A DNA stretch of 64,000 nucleotides. Origin: a virus. Positions 7,897-16,200 of the stretch are shown here, one piece after another (positions within the stretch are counted from its first letter, which is position 1; each line of letters opens with the position of its first letter). The position numbers and the translations under genes were made by a program. The notes beneath the pieces are model-generated. The model had not been told where the DNA came from, searched no databases, and worked only from the letters and a program-made list of their open reading frames with translations. The stretch is taken from the IMG/VR virus record IMGVR_UViG_3300042893_000241, positions 1 through 64,000 of that record; one strand, given 5' to 3'.

Positions 7897-8539
7897 TTTT
7901 TTGAATAATTACCGTAATTGGGGTGAAGGTCTAGAAAAGATCAGCCATGAAATGCCATGGAAGCATGAAGATTTTCGTAAGTCTTTAAATCCTAATACGA
8001 TGGATGCCGCCATTTGGTTAGTTGAAGAACTGAAAAAACATGTTGACTTTACCAAAAAACTTGATATAACAATTCTAAACTCTTGGCTAGGATTTCCTCT
8101 TGTTCCACTGCTATGCGAAAATCTAAGTGTAAAGAAGTTGAACCTAATTGATATTGATAAAGATGCCTTAGAACTATCTAAGGTTTTCAATAAGTATTAT
8201 ACAGAAAAAGATATCGAACTCAGCCACCTTAATTGGGATGTACCCTTTGCATACCACGATATCAATTCGCTAAACACAGATGTGGTAATTTCACTTGGTT
8301 GTGAAACCATGTACCCTTTGAAGAATATGACTACTGCAAATTCAGATTGTATTTTTGCGTGTCAATCATCTAATGTGTTTCGCGAAATGTATGGCATCAA
8401 TTGTGTTCCGACCCTTGAAGATCACATAGAAAATGTCGGGGTTAAAGACGTTCTGTATAGCGGAAACATTAATCAGTTTTATTGGTCTTGGGATGGTAAA
8501 GTAGACTTTGATAGATTTATGGTCATAGGAAGGAAGTAA
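7883..8539 (+). CDS. SAM-dependent methyltransferase-like protein
   Basis: This 218-residue protein is counted from ATG 7883 (MLNYNFLNNYRNWGEGLEKI); ATG 7859 is an alternative. It overlaps paralog 4 by 14 bases. The centre LDITILNSWLGFPLVPLLCENL followed by KKLNLIDIDKDALELSKVFN looks like Rossmann motifs I and II of a class I methyltransferase, although the glycine-rich loop is degenerate (NSWLGFP). Similar proteins in marine T4-like phages are annotated as methyltransferase-like. It could decorate a sugar added by the upstream glycosyltransferases. Activity is uncertain. Confidence 0.55.
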   Translation: MLNYNFLNNYRNWGEGLEKISHEMPWKHEDFRKSLNPNTMDAAIWLVEELKKHVDFTKKLDITILNSWLGFPLVPLLCENLSVKKLNLIDIDKDALELSKVFNKYYTEKDIELSHLNWDVPFAYHDINSLNTDVVISLGCETMYPLKNMTTANSDCIFACQSSNVFREMYGINCVPTLEDHIENVGVKDVLYSGNINQFYWSWDGKVDFDRFMVIGRK

Positions 8540-8540
8540 T

Positions 8541-9266
8541 ATGGGAAGAGCGAGAGTTGTTGCACCTCCACCCGAGGATTATATACCAGAACCTTTAGTA
8601 TCACTACCACCTCCTCCTGAAGAAATAGTTGTTGAAGAGTGGACCAATGGAAACTTCCAAGAAGAAATTATTGAAGTTGAGATTGATGAACCTTCTCAAG
8701 AAGAACTTGATAGAGAAAAAATCGCTCAAGAAAAACATGAAGAATTACAGAGACAAAAACTTGCAGTAGAAGAAGAAACAAAAGTGGCAGCAGAAACAGT
8801 TGCTAAAGCAAAAGAGATTTTAGAAAACCCTCCTGTGAAAATTGAGACAGTAACAGAAACAGTTATAGAAACCGTTCATGTAACAGATCCAAAATTACTA
8901 GAAGAGTTGCAAGCAATTAAAGACGAAAATGAAAAACTTACCAGAGAAAAAGAAGTGGCAGAAAAGGCAAGGGAAGATCAGATTGTAAAAGCGCGACAAC
9001 AGGCAACTGACAGACAAGTCACTCAGTTGAATATGGTTGAGGCAAGAAAACCTACTTTACTTAGTAAAGTAAAAGATTTCTTTCGACGCAGAAGAATCAA
9101 ACTTGCTACCGTTTCTCAGGCGAACTACGAACAGGCAATTATCTACCAAGCATCGGTTGCCGTTCCAAAGATGCTAGACGAAATTGAAAAGATGCACGAA
9201 AGTTTGACTATTCTAGAAGAACTTCTAGCGAAAAACAAAGAACGTCAAAAGATTAAAGTTCGGTGA
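8541..9266 (+). CDS. Long coiled-coil protein with proline-rich N-terminus
   Basis: This 241-residue protein starts one base after the previous stop, with AAGGAAG upstream. Residues 1-40 are rich in Pro and acidic residues (VAPPPEDY, SLPPPPEEIVVEE). Residues 50-165 are Glu/Lys/Gln-rich coiled coil, followed by a basic patch (KDFFRRRRIK near 180) and a second helical segment to the end. No enzyme motif is visible. Its 3' end overlaps the convergent oxygenase gene by 14 bases. It is last in the glycosyltransferase operon and could be a scaffold or virion protein; the function is unknown. Confidence 0.65.
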   Translation: MGRARVVAPPPEDYIPEPLVSLPPPPEEIVVEEWTNGNFQEEIIEVEIDEPSQEELDREKIAQEKHEELQRQKLAVEEETKVAAETVAKAKEILENPPVKIETVTETVIETVHVTDPKLLEELQAIKDENEKLTREKEVAEKAREDQIVKARQQATDRQVTQLNMVEARKPTLLSKVKDFFRRRRIKLATVSQANYEQAIIYQASVAVPKMLDEIEKMHESLTILEELLAKNKERQKIKVR

Positions 9267-9900
9267 AATCTACACCCGTAATATCTTCAACCATTGATTT
9301 CCAGAGGTCCTCATGGGGAACGACATAACCGAGAGTGAGGCGCTTGCTTCGGCTCCCAGCACAGTGATAGAAGACCTTATCAGTCTCACTACGCCTACCG
9401 AAGTAACCGACCTTGACAGACCAACCCTTGGGGTCCCAAAGAGTGACCATTTCTTTTGTTATTGGATCTAGATACCTAAAGTAGCCGCCATTCTCTTCTG
9501 TATTATAAGAAAGAAGAATGTTGTAGCCGCTTGCATTCCAGTTTGTGTGCCAGCCCATAAATCCATTTTCTGGATAATAAACATGAACCGCATTGTTTTT
9601 GGCACCTAGAAACGAAATTAATTCACGATTGAGTTTCTGTTGCTTCTCGCGGTGAGTGGTCGGGACAGAATCTACCATTCCGATATCACAACAGAAAGCG
9701 GTTTCTGGATACCCCTCATGTTCACCATCTTTACCGACTAACTCATTCATATACTTTTCAGAAGTGCCAGTGTCGATATCAAATCCTCGACGCCTATCTG
9801 GCTCTCTCAATTTGTCGTGGTCTGTTTGTGAGAAGAACCACTCCGCATAAGGAGTAAGAATTTCCAGAAGTTCTGGATTAATATTTTTAGAAACCTTCAT
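9253..9900 (-). CDS. 2OG-Fe(II) oxygenase-like protein
   Basis: This 215-residue protein starts at ATG 9900, which overlaps the stop of the upstream glycosyltransferase as TAATG; a longer reading from 9996 has no such support. VYYPENGFMGWHTNWNASGYNILLSY (H118) and FYHCAGSRSKRLTLGYVV (H179, Arg near 187) match the double-stranded beta-helix pattern of 2-oxoglutarate/Fe(II) oxygenases widespread in marine T4-like phages. The usual HxD appears as H-T-N. Such enzymes hydroxylate protein or nucleic-acid targets. The position next to a glycosyltransferase and fibre genes suggests a virion protein or sugar target, but this is inference. Confidence 0.65.
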   Translation of the reverse strand: MKVSKNINPELLEILTPYAEWFFSQTDHDKLREPDRRRGFDIDTGTSEKYMNELVGKDGEHEGYPETAFCCDIGMVDSVPTTHREKQQKLNRELISFLGAKNNAVHVYYPENGFMGWHTNWNASGYNILLSYNTEENGGYFRYLDPITKEMVTLWDPKGWSVKVGYFGRRSETDKVFYHCAGSRSKRLTLGYVVPHEDLWKSMVEDITGVDFTEL

Positions 9901-10598
9901 TATTTGTCCAATACGGATGACGGCAACGTGTAGTGATAGATGACAATCTCTTGTCCTTGCAATTCTTCTTGTTTGTACCCGATGACAAAATTCCACCTTG
10001 CATCTGGATCAGGAAATCTTCCTGTTTTTACACCCATATCCCCGTATGTCAATAAGCGCCACATTGTAAATGTGTCCCACTGTAGTGCTTCTTTTGGATA
10101 GTGTTGTCTATCATAACTAGGTTCATTCTGCTTACAATATTCGCCCCACCAAGCGCCCATCAATTTCAGTGTTTGTGAATTATTGCGGTAGACGAATAGA
10201 CCGCAATGCTCGGTCATTTCTTCTGTATCAGATAGCTTTGTTAGGGCTGCATTATATGGACGATTTGCTGTAAAAATCACATCTATATCATCTGGAATCT
10301 GATCAAAGATTTTTAGAATATCGTCGTGTTGAACTTCTGTATCACAGTCCATATAAACTGTCAAGTCATATGGAGTTTTATCTAGCGCCCAGAGTTTGGC
10401 TCTCTTGTGATATGGAACACCATCTGTAATAATGTTCTCGAAGATTTCTTCATCACCTGGTTCTATCCATTCTGCATGAGTGAATAAAGTAATCTTTGCT
10501 TCTGGCCAATAGTCTAGAAGTGATAGTGCAGAGTTTTTCGCGGCTCTATAGTAACCTCTACGAAGCGATGCTACATAAACGAATCCGTTATTCTGCAT
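9900..10598 (-). CDS. GT-A-like glycosyltransferase
   Basis: This 232-residue protein starts MQNNGFVYVASLRRGYYRAAKNSALSLLDYWPEAKITLFTH, a nucleotide-binding beta-alpha start. LTVYMDCDTEVQHDDI near residue 92 contains a D-C-D (DxD) motif. HCGLFVYRNNSQTLKLMGAWW and a final IYHYTLPSS complete a GT-A-like layout. It is not a close copy of the four plus-strand enzymes. It overlaps the genes on both sides (11 bases at its start, TAATG at its stop) in the operon running from the repeat-rich fibre at 11100-12530. Modification of that fibre is a reasonable hypothesis. Confidence 0.65.
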   Translation of the reverse strand: MQNNGFVYVASLRRGYYRAAKNSALSLLDYWPEAKITLFTHAEWIEPGDEEIFENIITDGVPYHKRAKLWALDKTPYDLTVYMDCDTEVQHDDILKIFDQIPDDIDVIFTANRPYNAALTKLSDTEEMTEHCGLFVYRNNSQTLKLMGAWWGEYCKQNEPSYDRQHYPKEALQWDTFTMWRLLTYGDMGVKTGRFPDPDARWNFVIGYKQEELQGQEIVIYHYTLPSSVLDK

Positions 10599-11055
10599 TC
10601 TTTTCTTCTTCCATGATCAGCATGGTAGCATATGCCATAACTTCAAGCGCAGACTTCGATCTACGTATCTTAGTTTTCATTACCTTGTTAGTTGAATTTT
10701 TGATGGTAAGAACTTCGAAGGCTTCTAACTTAGCTTCGAAAAGAGTCTCATCTTTACGGCGCTGTAGATCGACCTTCGATCTTTCCATGCGCTGGCGAAC
10801 TTCTTCGGTGCGGCGCTCTTCGCGAAGTCGAGTATTTTCATCAATATCTTCTTCAGTAAACTTTTCCATAATAGCAATATAGTCTGGATTGCCACCTTCA
10901 CCCGACACAGATGCTGGCAGTCTCTTACCATCTGGATAGATGATAATTACCATTACTTGCTGTAGTTCTTTATTTAGCCAAAAGGGTTCTTCGTAGTCTT
11001 TTGTTTCGGCAATGATGGCCGAATCCAATACGATGGCGTCTTCATTCACAATCAT
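10588..11055 (-). CDS. Helical protein downstream of a fibre gene, possible fibre chaperone
   Basis: This 155-residue protein (MIVNEDAIVLDSAIIAETKDYEEPFWLNKELQQVMVIIIYPDGKRLPASV...) has a short N-terminal beta-like part and a long charged helix (EENTRLREE.. to KSALEVMAYATMLIMEEE). A small protein encoded directly after a fibre often aids fibre folding, and that is the best contextual guess. No family is recognised. The start has a GGAG ribosome binding site just after the 44-base gap that follows the repeat-rich fibre. Confidence 0.6.
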   Translation of the reverse strand: MIVNEDAIVLDSAIIAETKDYEEPFWLNKELQQVMVIIIYPDGKRLPASVSGEGGNPDYIAIMEKFTEEDIDENTRLREERRTEEVRQRMERSKVDLQRRKDETLFEAKLEAFEVLTIKNSTNKVMKTKIRRSKSALEVMAYATMLIMEEEKNAE

Positions 11056-11099
11056 TCAACTCTCCATAAAAAGAAATAATATAAAGTATATAGTATAGT

Positions 11100-12530
11100 T
11101 TAAGCGGTACGAATCCAAAGAGATACTGTTGATACTGTATCTTTAGTTGCTTGAATTGTATCGCCCGCATATGTACCAGAATATGTTCCAGAATAGGTTC
11201 TAGAGCCAGAATACCCACCCGAATATGTTCTTGAACCGGCAAATGAGTTTGCATATGTGCCAGAATAAGTTCTGGAGCCAGAATAACTGGCGGAGTAAGT
11301 TCTAGAACCAGCAAATGAACCGGCAAAATTTGTTGGTTCCGATACATATCCTGCATTCGAATATGTTCTGGTACCAGCAAATGTTCCGGTAAAATTGGTT
11401 GATGCTGATACATAGCTGGTTGAGTATGTGCGCGAACCAGCGAATGTACCACCAATAAAACCACCGTAATATAGAATATAGCTGGCAGAATATGTTCTAG
11501 AACCTGCAAAGGGTCTAGTCCCCGCGAAGTTGGTTGCATAAGATCCAGAATATGTTCTAGAACCTGCAAACGTTCTAGTACCAGAGAAGTTAGTCACATA
11601 AGATCCAGAAAATGCTCTAGACCCAGCATATGTTGTGCTGTAAGTTCTGCCTCCGGCAAAGGTATTTGTATATCCCGCCGGGGTATATGTTCTAGTTCCA
11701 GCATATGCTGCATTAGAATATGTTCTGGTACCACTATAGGCGCCGGTATAGTTTTCAGACGCGACTTGTTCACGAGTATCAGAAGCTGAACCCATGCTAA
11801 CCCAAGTACCAGGAGATGGCGATGATGCTTGGATCTTATATGTACCAATACTGGTGCTGATAATACGATTTCTGAAATAAGGAATCATTTCCTGAATTTC
11901 AGTATCGGTCATTTGCTTTACGTTATTGCCACTATATGTTTTCAGTGGACGAAGATCGGCATTCGGTGATGTTGTAGCCGCAGTCTTCTGCCAAATATAA
12001 TAAGTTGTGTTACCACCATTTGCAACATCGGTGATGGTGTAACGTGAGGTCCATGTACCGCCACTTGGCGCCGAGCCAGCAAGACGATACTGTCCCGCAG
12101 TATACTCTGATTCAGTAACCATTGCTGTGACCGCTTGGTCAATAATATCATTGCGGATCTGAGCGTCTGTCATTTGCTGAATTGCAGTGTCATATTGCAA
12201 AGGACGGTTTGTGATTGTACCAGCATCCTCAGCAGTAATTTGCTTTGCATAATACGTTACGGTGGCTATAGCACCAGTAGCTGGGTGAGTACCAGTCGCT
12301 TCTGTTCTATCCGTATCAGCAAAAGTGCCGATTGCGGTACCAGAAAGTGCGTTTGCTGTATCAATATTAAGGTCAGCCGTATTAGAACCATTGCTTGCCG
12401 CGCCAGCAAATCCTACTGTGATTTTATTTGCAATATAATTTTTGACTTCCGTATTTGACATGGTCTGCAAACCCTGAAAGTTTGCAGAAGTAATCGGTGT
12501 AGCAGATGCTTTGAGCTTTAACGGGTTCAT
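11100..12530 (-). CDS. Fibre-like structural protein with about 14 G-S/T-R-T-Y/F repeats
   Basis: This 476-residue protein has an N-terminal half with two T-(D/N)-x-(E/Q)-(I/V) segments (TMSNTEVKNYIANKI, QMTDAQIRNDIIDQ, QMTDTEIQEMIPYF), which look like repeated small domains. From about residue 265 to 455 it is a low-complexity array of units such as FAGSRTYSG, YSGTRTYSN and FAGTRPFAG, following [FY]-[AS]-G-[STG]-R-[TAP]-[FY]. Such regular aromatic/arginine spacing suggests a stacked beta structure. The C-terminus is a short unique segment (DTVSTVSLWIRTA). It lies between other structural genes and upstream of a glycosyltransferase. Its role as a fibre or spike is inferred. Confidence 0.75.
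   Translation of the reverse strand: MNPLKLKASATPITSANFQGLQTMSNTEVKNYIANKITVGFAGAASNGSNTADLNIDTANALSGTAIGTFADTDRTEATGTHPATGAIATVTYYAKQITAEDAGTITNRPLQYDTAIQQMTDAQIRNDIIDQAVTAMVTESEYTAGQYRLAGSAPSGGTWTSRYTITDVANGGNTTYYIWQKTAATTSPNADLRPLKTYSGNNVKQMTDTEIQEMIPYFRNRIISTSIGTYKIQASSPSPGTWVSMGSASDTREQVASENYTGAYSGTRTYSNAAYAGTRTYTPAGYTNTFAGGRTYSTTYAGSRAFSGSYVTNFSGTRTFAGSRTYSGSYATNFAGTRPFAGSRTYSASYILYYGGFIGGTFAGSRTYSTSYVSASTNFTGTFAGTRTYSNAGYVSEPTNFAGSFAGSRTYSASYSGSRTYSGTYANSFAGSRTYSGGYSGSRTYSGTYSGTYAGDTIQATKDTVSTVSLWIRTA
11165..11735 (-). repeat. Coding array of short aromatic-Arg-Gly repeats
   Basis: About 14 degenerate units with the consensus [FY][AS]G[ST]RT[YF]S, each 24-39 bases from the next. The arrangement is regular enough that other frames also look repetitive. 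Codon-level divergence (several Ser, Gly and Arg codons) shows selection on the protein rather than a recent DNA expansion. Confidence 0.8.
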
Positions 12531-12541
12531 TTTTTATAGCC

Positions 12542-13024
12542 TTAATTTAGTCTAGTGCCGCTCGAATCAAATACCAACAGAGGTGTAAGTGAATACCAAT
12601 CTGTAGCATCCTTAGCAACAAAAGTGGCAGATGATCCAGCAGCCACCGTTACAGCAACGTTAACCGTTCCGCCGTTAATCTTGTCTGATACGTTTGGATA
12701 AACTAGTAGATTTGTTGCAGTAGTATTAACAAGTGTATAGGTCAACGAGGCTTCGGCTGTTGGAAGTTTGACACCTGCTCCAGAACCCACTGTAGTGATA
12801 ATATTATAAACATCCGAAAGTTCTGTTGCTCCAGACTGGTTTGTTCCTGCCGCAGAAACAGTAGCCGAGATGGAAGGCTTTAGATCGCCCGTTAGAGTAA
12901 GATTACCAAACGTGGGATTAGACCCGGATTCATACTTGTCAGTATTCAGATTGTTGAAGTTATTATCAACTTCGGTATTTGTAAGTGGCGACCCCTTTAC
13001 GGATCTAAGTGTAATTGTGGCCAT
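12542..13024 (-). CDS. Small virion protein of the fibre region
   Basis: This 160-residue protein (MATITLRSVKGSPLTNTEVDNNFNNLNTDKYESGSNPTF) starts with the LTNTEVDxNFxNL motif that opens many tail-fibre and appendage proteins of marine T4-like phages. It continues as a beta-rich domain (GSGAGVKLPTAEASLTYTLVNTTATNLLVYPNVSDKINGG) resembling C-terminal beta-prism parts of phage fibres. It has no repeats. It is flanked by the repeat fibre and a coiled-coil protein. A structural role is likely; the exact position in the virion is unknown. Confidence 0.7.
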   Translation of the reverse strand: MATITLRSVKGSPLTNTEVDNNFNNLNTDKYESGSNPTFGNLTLTGDLKPSISATVSAAGTNQSGATELSDVYNIITTVGSGAGVKLPTAEASLTYTLVNTTATNLLVYPNVSDKINGGTVNVAVTVAAGSSATFVAKDATDWYSLTPLLVFDSSGTRLN

Positions 13025-13026
13025 AT

Positions 13027-13260
13027 CTATCTACCTTGGTTCTGTAATATTTGCTGCAACAACAATTTGATATCTAGCATCTCTTGTTTCACACTATTTA
13101 TATCATTTTCAAATTGTCGAAGCTGATTTGTTTGTTCTCGAACTTTGTTTTTTCTAGCTTTGTATGCTGATAATCCAGCAACATCGGTAGAAATAATGGC
13201 TTTTGAATGGCCATCTCTAACATATTTAGTTGTGTCGTCCAGATGATATCTTTGTCCCAT
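13027..13260 (-). CDS. Small C-terminal coiled-coil protein
   Basis: This 77-residue protein (MGQRYHLDDTTKYVRDGHSKAIISTDVAGLSAYKARKNK...) has a basic N-terminal part and a clear heptad helix (REQTNQLRQFENDINSVKQEMLDIKLLLQQILQN). It starts one base after the stop of the giant virion protein. Small proteins of this shape are conserved beside the DUF4815 gene in T4-like marine phages. It may be a trimerisation or assembly factor; the function is unknown. Confidence 0.7.
   Translation of the reverse strand: MGQRYHLDDTTKYVRDGHSKAIISTDVAGLSAYKARKNKVREQTNQLRQFENDINSVKQEMLDIKLLLQQILQNQGR
13095..13102 (-). promoter_or_regulatory. Possible late promoter TATAAATA
   Basis: An exact TATAAATA lies on the minus strand, 71 bases upstream of the start at 13024 and inside the preceding small gene. 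Several such octamers are expected by chance in an AT-rich window, so position alone supports it. Confidence 0.4.
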
Positions 13261-13261
13261 G

Positions 13262-16200
13262 TTATACCTGTAGAGCTATTGCACGAAGTTCACGACATTT
13301 TGGAACAACACTGGTTTGATTTGAAAGAAGAACTACTTTAACTGCGAAAGTTTTGTAGCCCGTGTAAGTTACGCCGTCAGTGGTATATTCCAATACGCCA
13401 TCACCATTCAATTCGGTCGATGGAATATCATATGTATACTCAATGAAACTGGATGAAGTAACAGTCGGCGGAGTAGTTGTTAATTCGATCCAATCTTTTT
13501 CTTCAAACGGTGCTGGATCACTTTGATGTAGGAATCTGCCATATACCTTTACATCTGTTCCATTTGGAACATACTGACTTAGATATACTCTAAGGTCTTC
13601 TGCTTCCTGCCCGTCATCTAGAACAACTTGACGAGAAACATACTTAGACCTTGCTTCACCGATACCAATATCTTCGTCTGTTGCATCATTGTTAACATCA
13701 TTTGCGATTGCAATCATAGAACATTTTCTAAGGTCGATAACAGGTGAAACCGTAGAAGTCTGTGATGACATGCCCAGTTGAATTTTAAACGACTTATCTC
13801 CGTCGAGATCGTTTTGCTCATTTGAATATGAACGAATAGCCGCATCGATAGTCAACTCTGTGGTTTTATCTGGCACAAAATTCTCATACGATGTCGATGC
13901 TTCTGTTTCGGAACCAGTATTTGCCGTGGCAGAATACGAAAAAATAAGTTGACATGGAGTATGATCCATATATGCAAGATTTGCACCCAATGCATTCAAC
14001 ACTTTATCCTCAAGTTCTGCTATTAGAGCATGAGAAGTGCCGTTGCCTACTCGGTCATTGACAGTGAAGTTCCCGCTCTCAACATAAATCTTAGCAACGT
14101 TGTATAGAGTATCGTAAGTATGAGCAAAGCCGGAATTGAGAGTAACACCGATATTTACATTCGATCCACCAGTCATAGTCAAAGTTGGATTGCTGGTATA
14201 TCCAGCGCCGGGATTTGTCACTGCTACATTAGTCACTGCACCGCCGGTAACAGTAACTGCAACCGTAGCATTGGTTGTTGCACCACCGCCCGAAAGTGTG
14301 CGGGCAACAACTGTTGTAACTGTGTATGTTAGACCGGTTAGCGTGCCAGCAGTAGTTACGATTGCGTCACCAGATTGAGTTGTCAGCGTGAATCCAGTAA
14401 CAGCACCAACCGAACCTGTAACAGCAGAAACCTTATAGACAGTTCCTGTCGCATAACCAGATATTGTAGCAGTACCACCCAGAGTACCAGTGATAGTTAC
14501 AAGATCGCCAACAACAAGTTTTGAAGCACCGCAAGTAAACTGGCCTGCAGTTCCAGAAACAGCAACAGTTGCGACAAGGGCACTACCATAACCAGTGCCT
14601 GCGTTGATTATATTAAACGAGAATCCATGAATTTTATCACCCGGAGAAAATTGAGAACTTGAGAAGGAATGAAATTTTGCGTAATCGATATCATGTGTAT
14701 TCAGTGCGACCGTACCAGTTGTGCCGATTGCAAAGTTTGCTCTCTGTAAACTAAACTTAATATCTTCTGCCTGATATGCGGTCCAAGTTCTGTTGTTCGC
14801 GGATGTAAATAGAACACCGACATTAGGCTGCTCTGAAATACGAGTTGTTGTGTTAAGTTGGTTTTCACCCAATTCAGAAACCCAAATTTCATAGTTGGGA
14901 TCATTACCCGCTGGCAGAAGAACAAAGCAATACTCGGTATTGTTTTGTAAGAATACGGGAGATGGGAAAGTAAACTTAGTTGACGTAGCACCATTTTCGG
15001 CATCGATGTTTACCTGACCAGGGGATAGTGTTACTTCACCGAAAGGAATTACTCTATCACCCGGATAACCATTTACCACTTCTCGTAGTTGCAGGGTAAT
15101 AGGATTTGTGGTAGATTTTTTCTTAAAGTAGGTATCTATTGAAGTCACATAACATCCAAACGGCACCTCAGAAACCATAAACGTCTGTGCGATTGGATCG
15201 GGAGCTCCGAACCTAAAATCAAACATTGATAAGTCGAAGTCAAACATTGGTAGATCTGGCACAACGGGTGGTTCAGGTTGAACAACTGGCGGTGCCGGCG
15301 GTAGCGGAGCAGGATCTGGAGCAGTTACAGTAACATTAGTTACCTCAGTGACGTTATTGGTAACGTTGGTCACAGATGTATTATTGATATTTTGTGTAAC
15401 CTGAGTGACTTCGGTAACATTTGTGGTATTATTGATTGTAGTAAATGTATTATTTACCACTGTTGTTTGAACAACACCAACCGCTCTTTCACCTAGTCGA
15501 TTTGTTGTCGTATTGCTATCGGAAACCGATCTACTATCCGACAGATTTGAGGTTGCCAGATTAGCAACTCTTGTAGAAATAACAGTATCTTGAACGCTTT
15601 GTGATAAACCATTCGCAGAGAATGTCATCGAGGCAGCGGTAGTAATAAACTTGGGTCTGTTTTTAGAATCATCGGTAAGTCTGAATAGCTTTTCTCCGAC
15701 GCGGAAAGTACCAGCAGGAATTCTGAATTGACCAAAGCATTCACCAGACGCATTTGTGATCAGTGGGTCGCCATAATCACCAGTTGCTAGTGATGTATTT
15801 TGAACAGAATTTGTTGCGCCGCTAACAACACCAGATAACGGACGACAATGAGCCTCAACAGTGGCACCGTCAAAGAATGGATATACACGAGTAAGCGGCT
15901 TCATTCTCGTTGCTTTAAACGTCACAATAATAGAACGCATAAACGGAATGATAGAAGTATTTGTTACTCTAGGACCAATTCGTTGAGTTTGTGTTTCCGG
16001 CGTTACAGTAAGTTGAACGCCCTGACGAGTTTGTCTTTGTTCTGTTGTCGTTGTTACGATAGCAATATCTTCTTGGAATAGAGTATCGCCTCGTATGGCA
16101 GTGTTACCCGCTGCCGTTTGTGTGTTTGTAGTAACTCTACCCGTTCCGGTATCTTGCCAATCTTCCCACTGAGTGCCCCATGCATCAGCAAGAGTTTCCC

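Noticed and set aside
11042-11569. A repetitive minus-strand ORF rich in P-E-H-I in another frame
   Set aside because: A frame-shifted reading of the aromatic/arginine repeat array; the in-frame gene 11100-12530 explains it.
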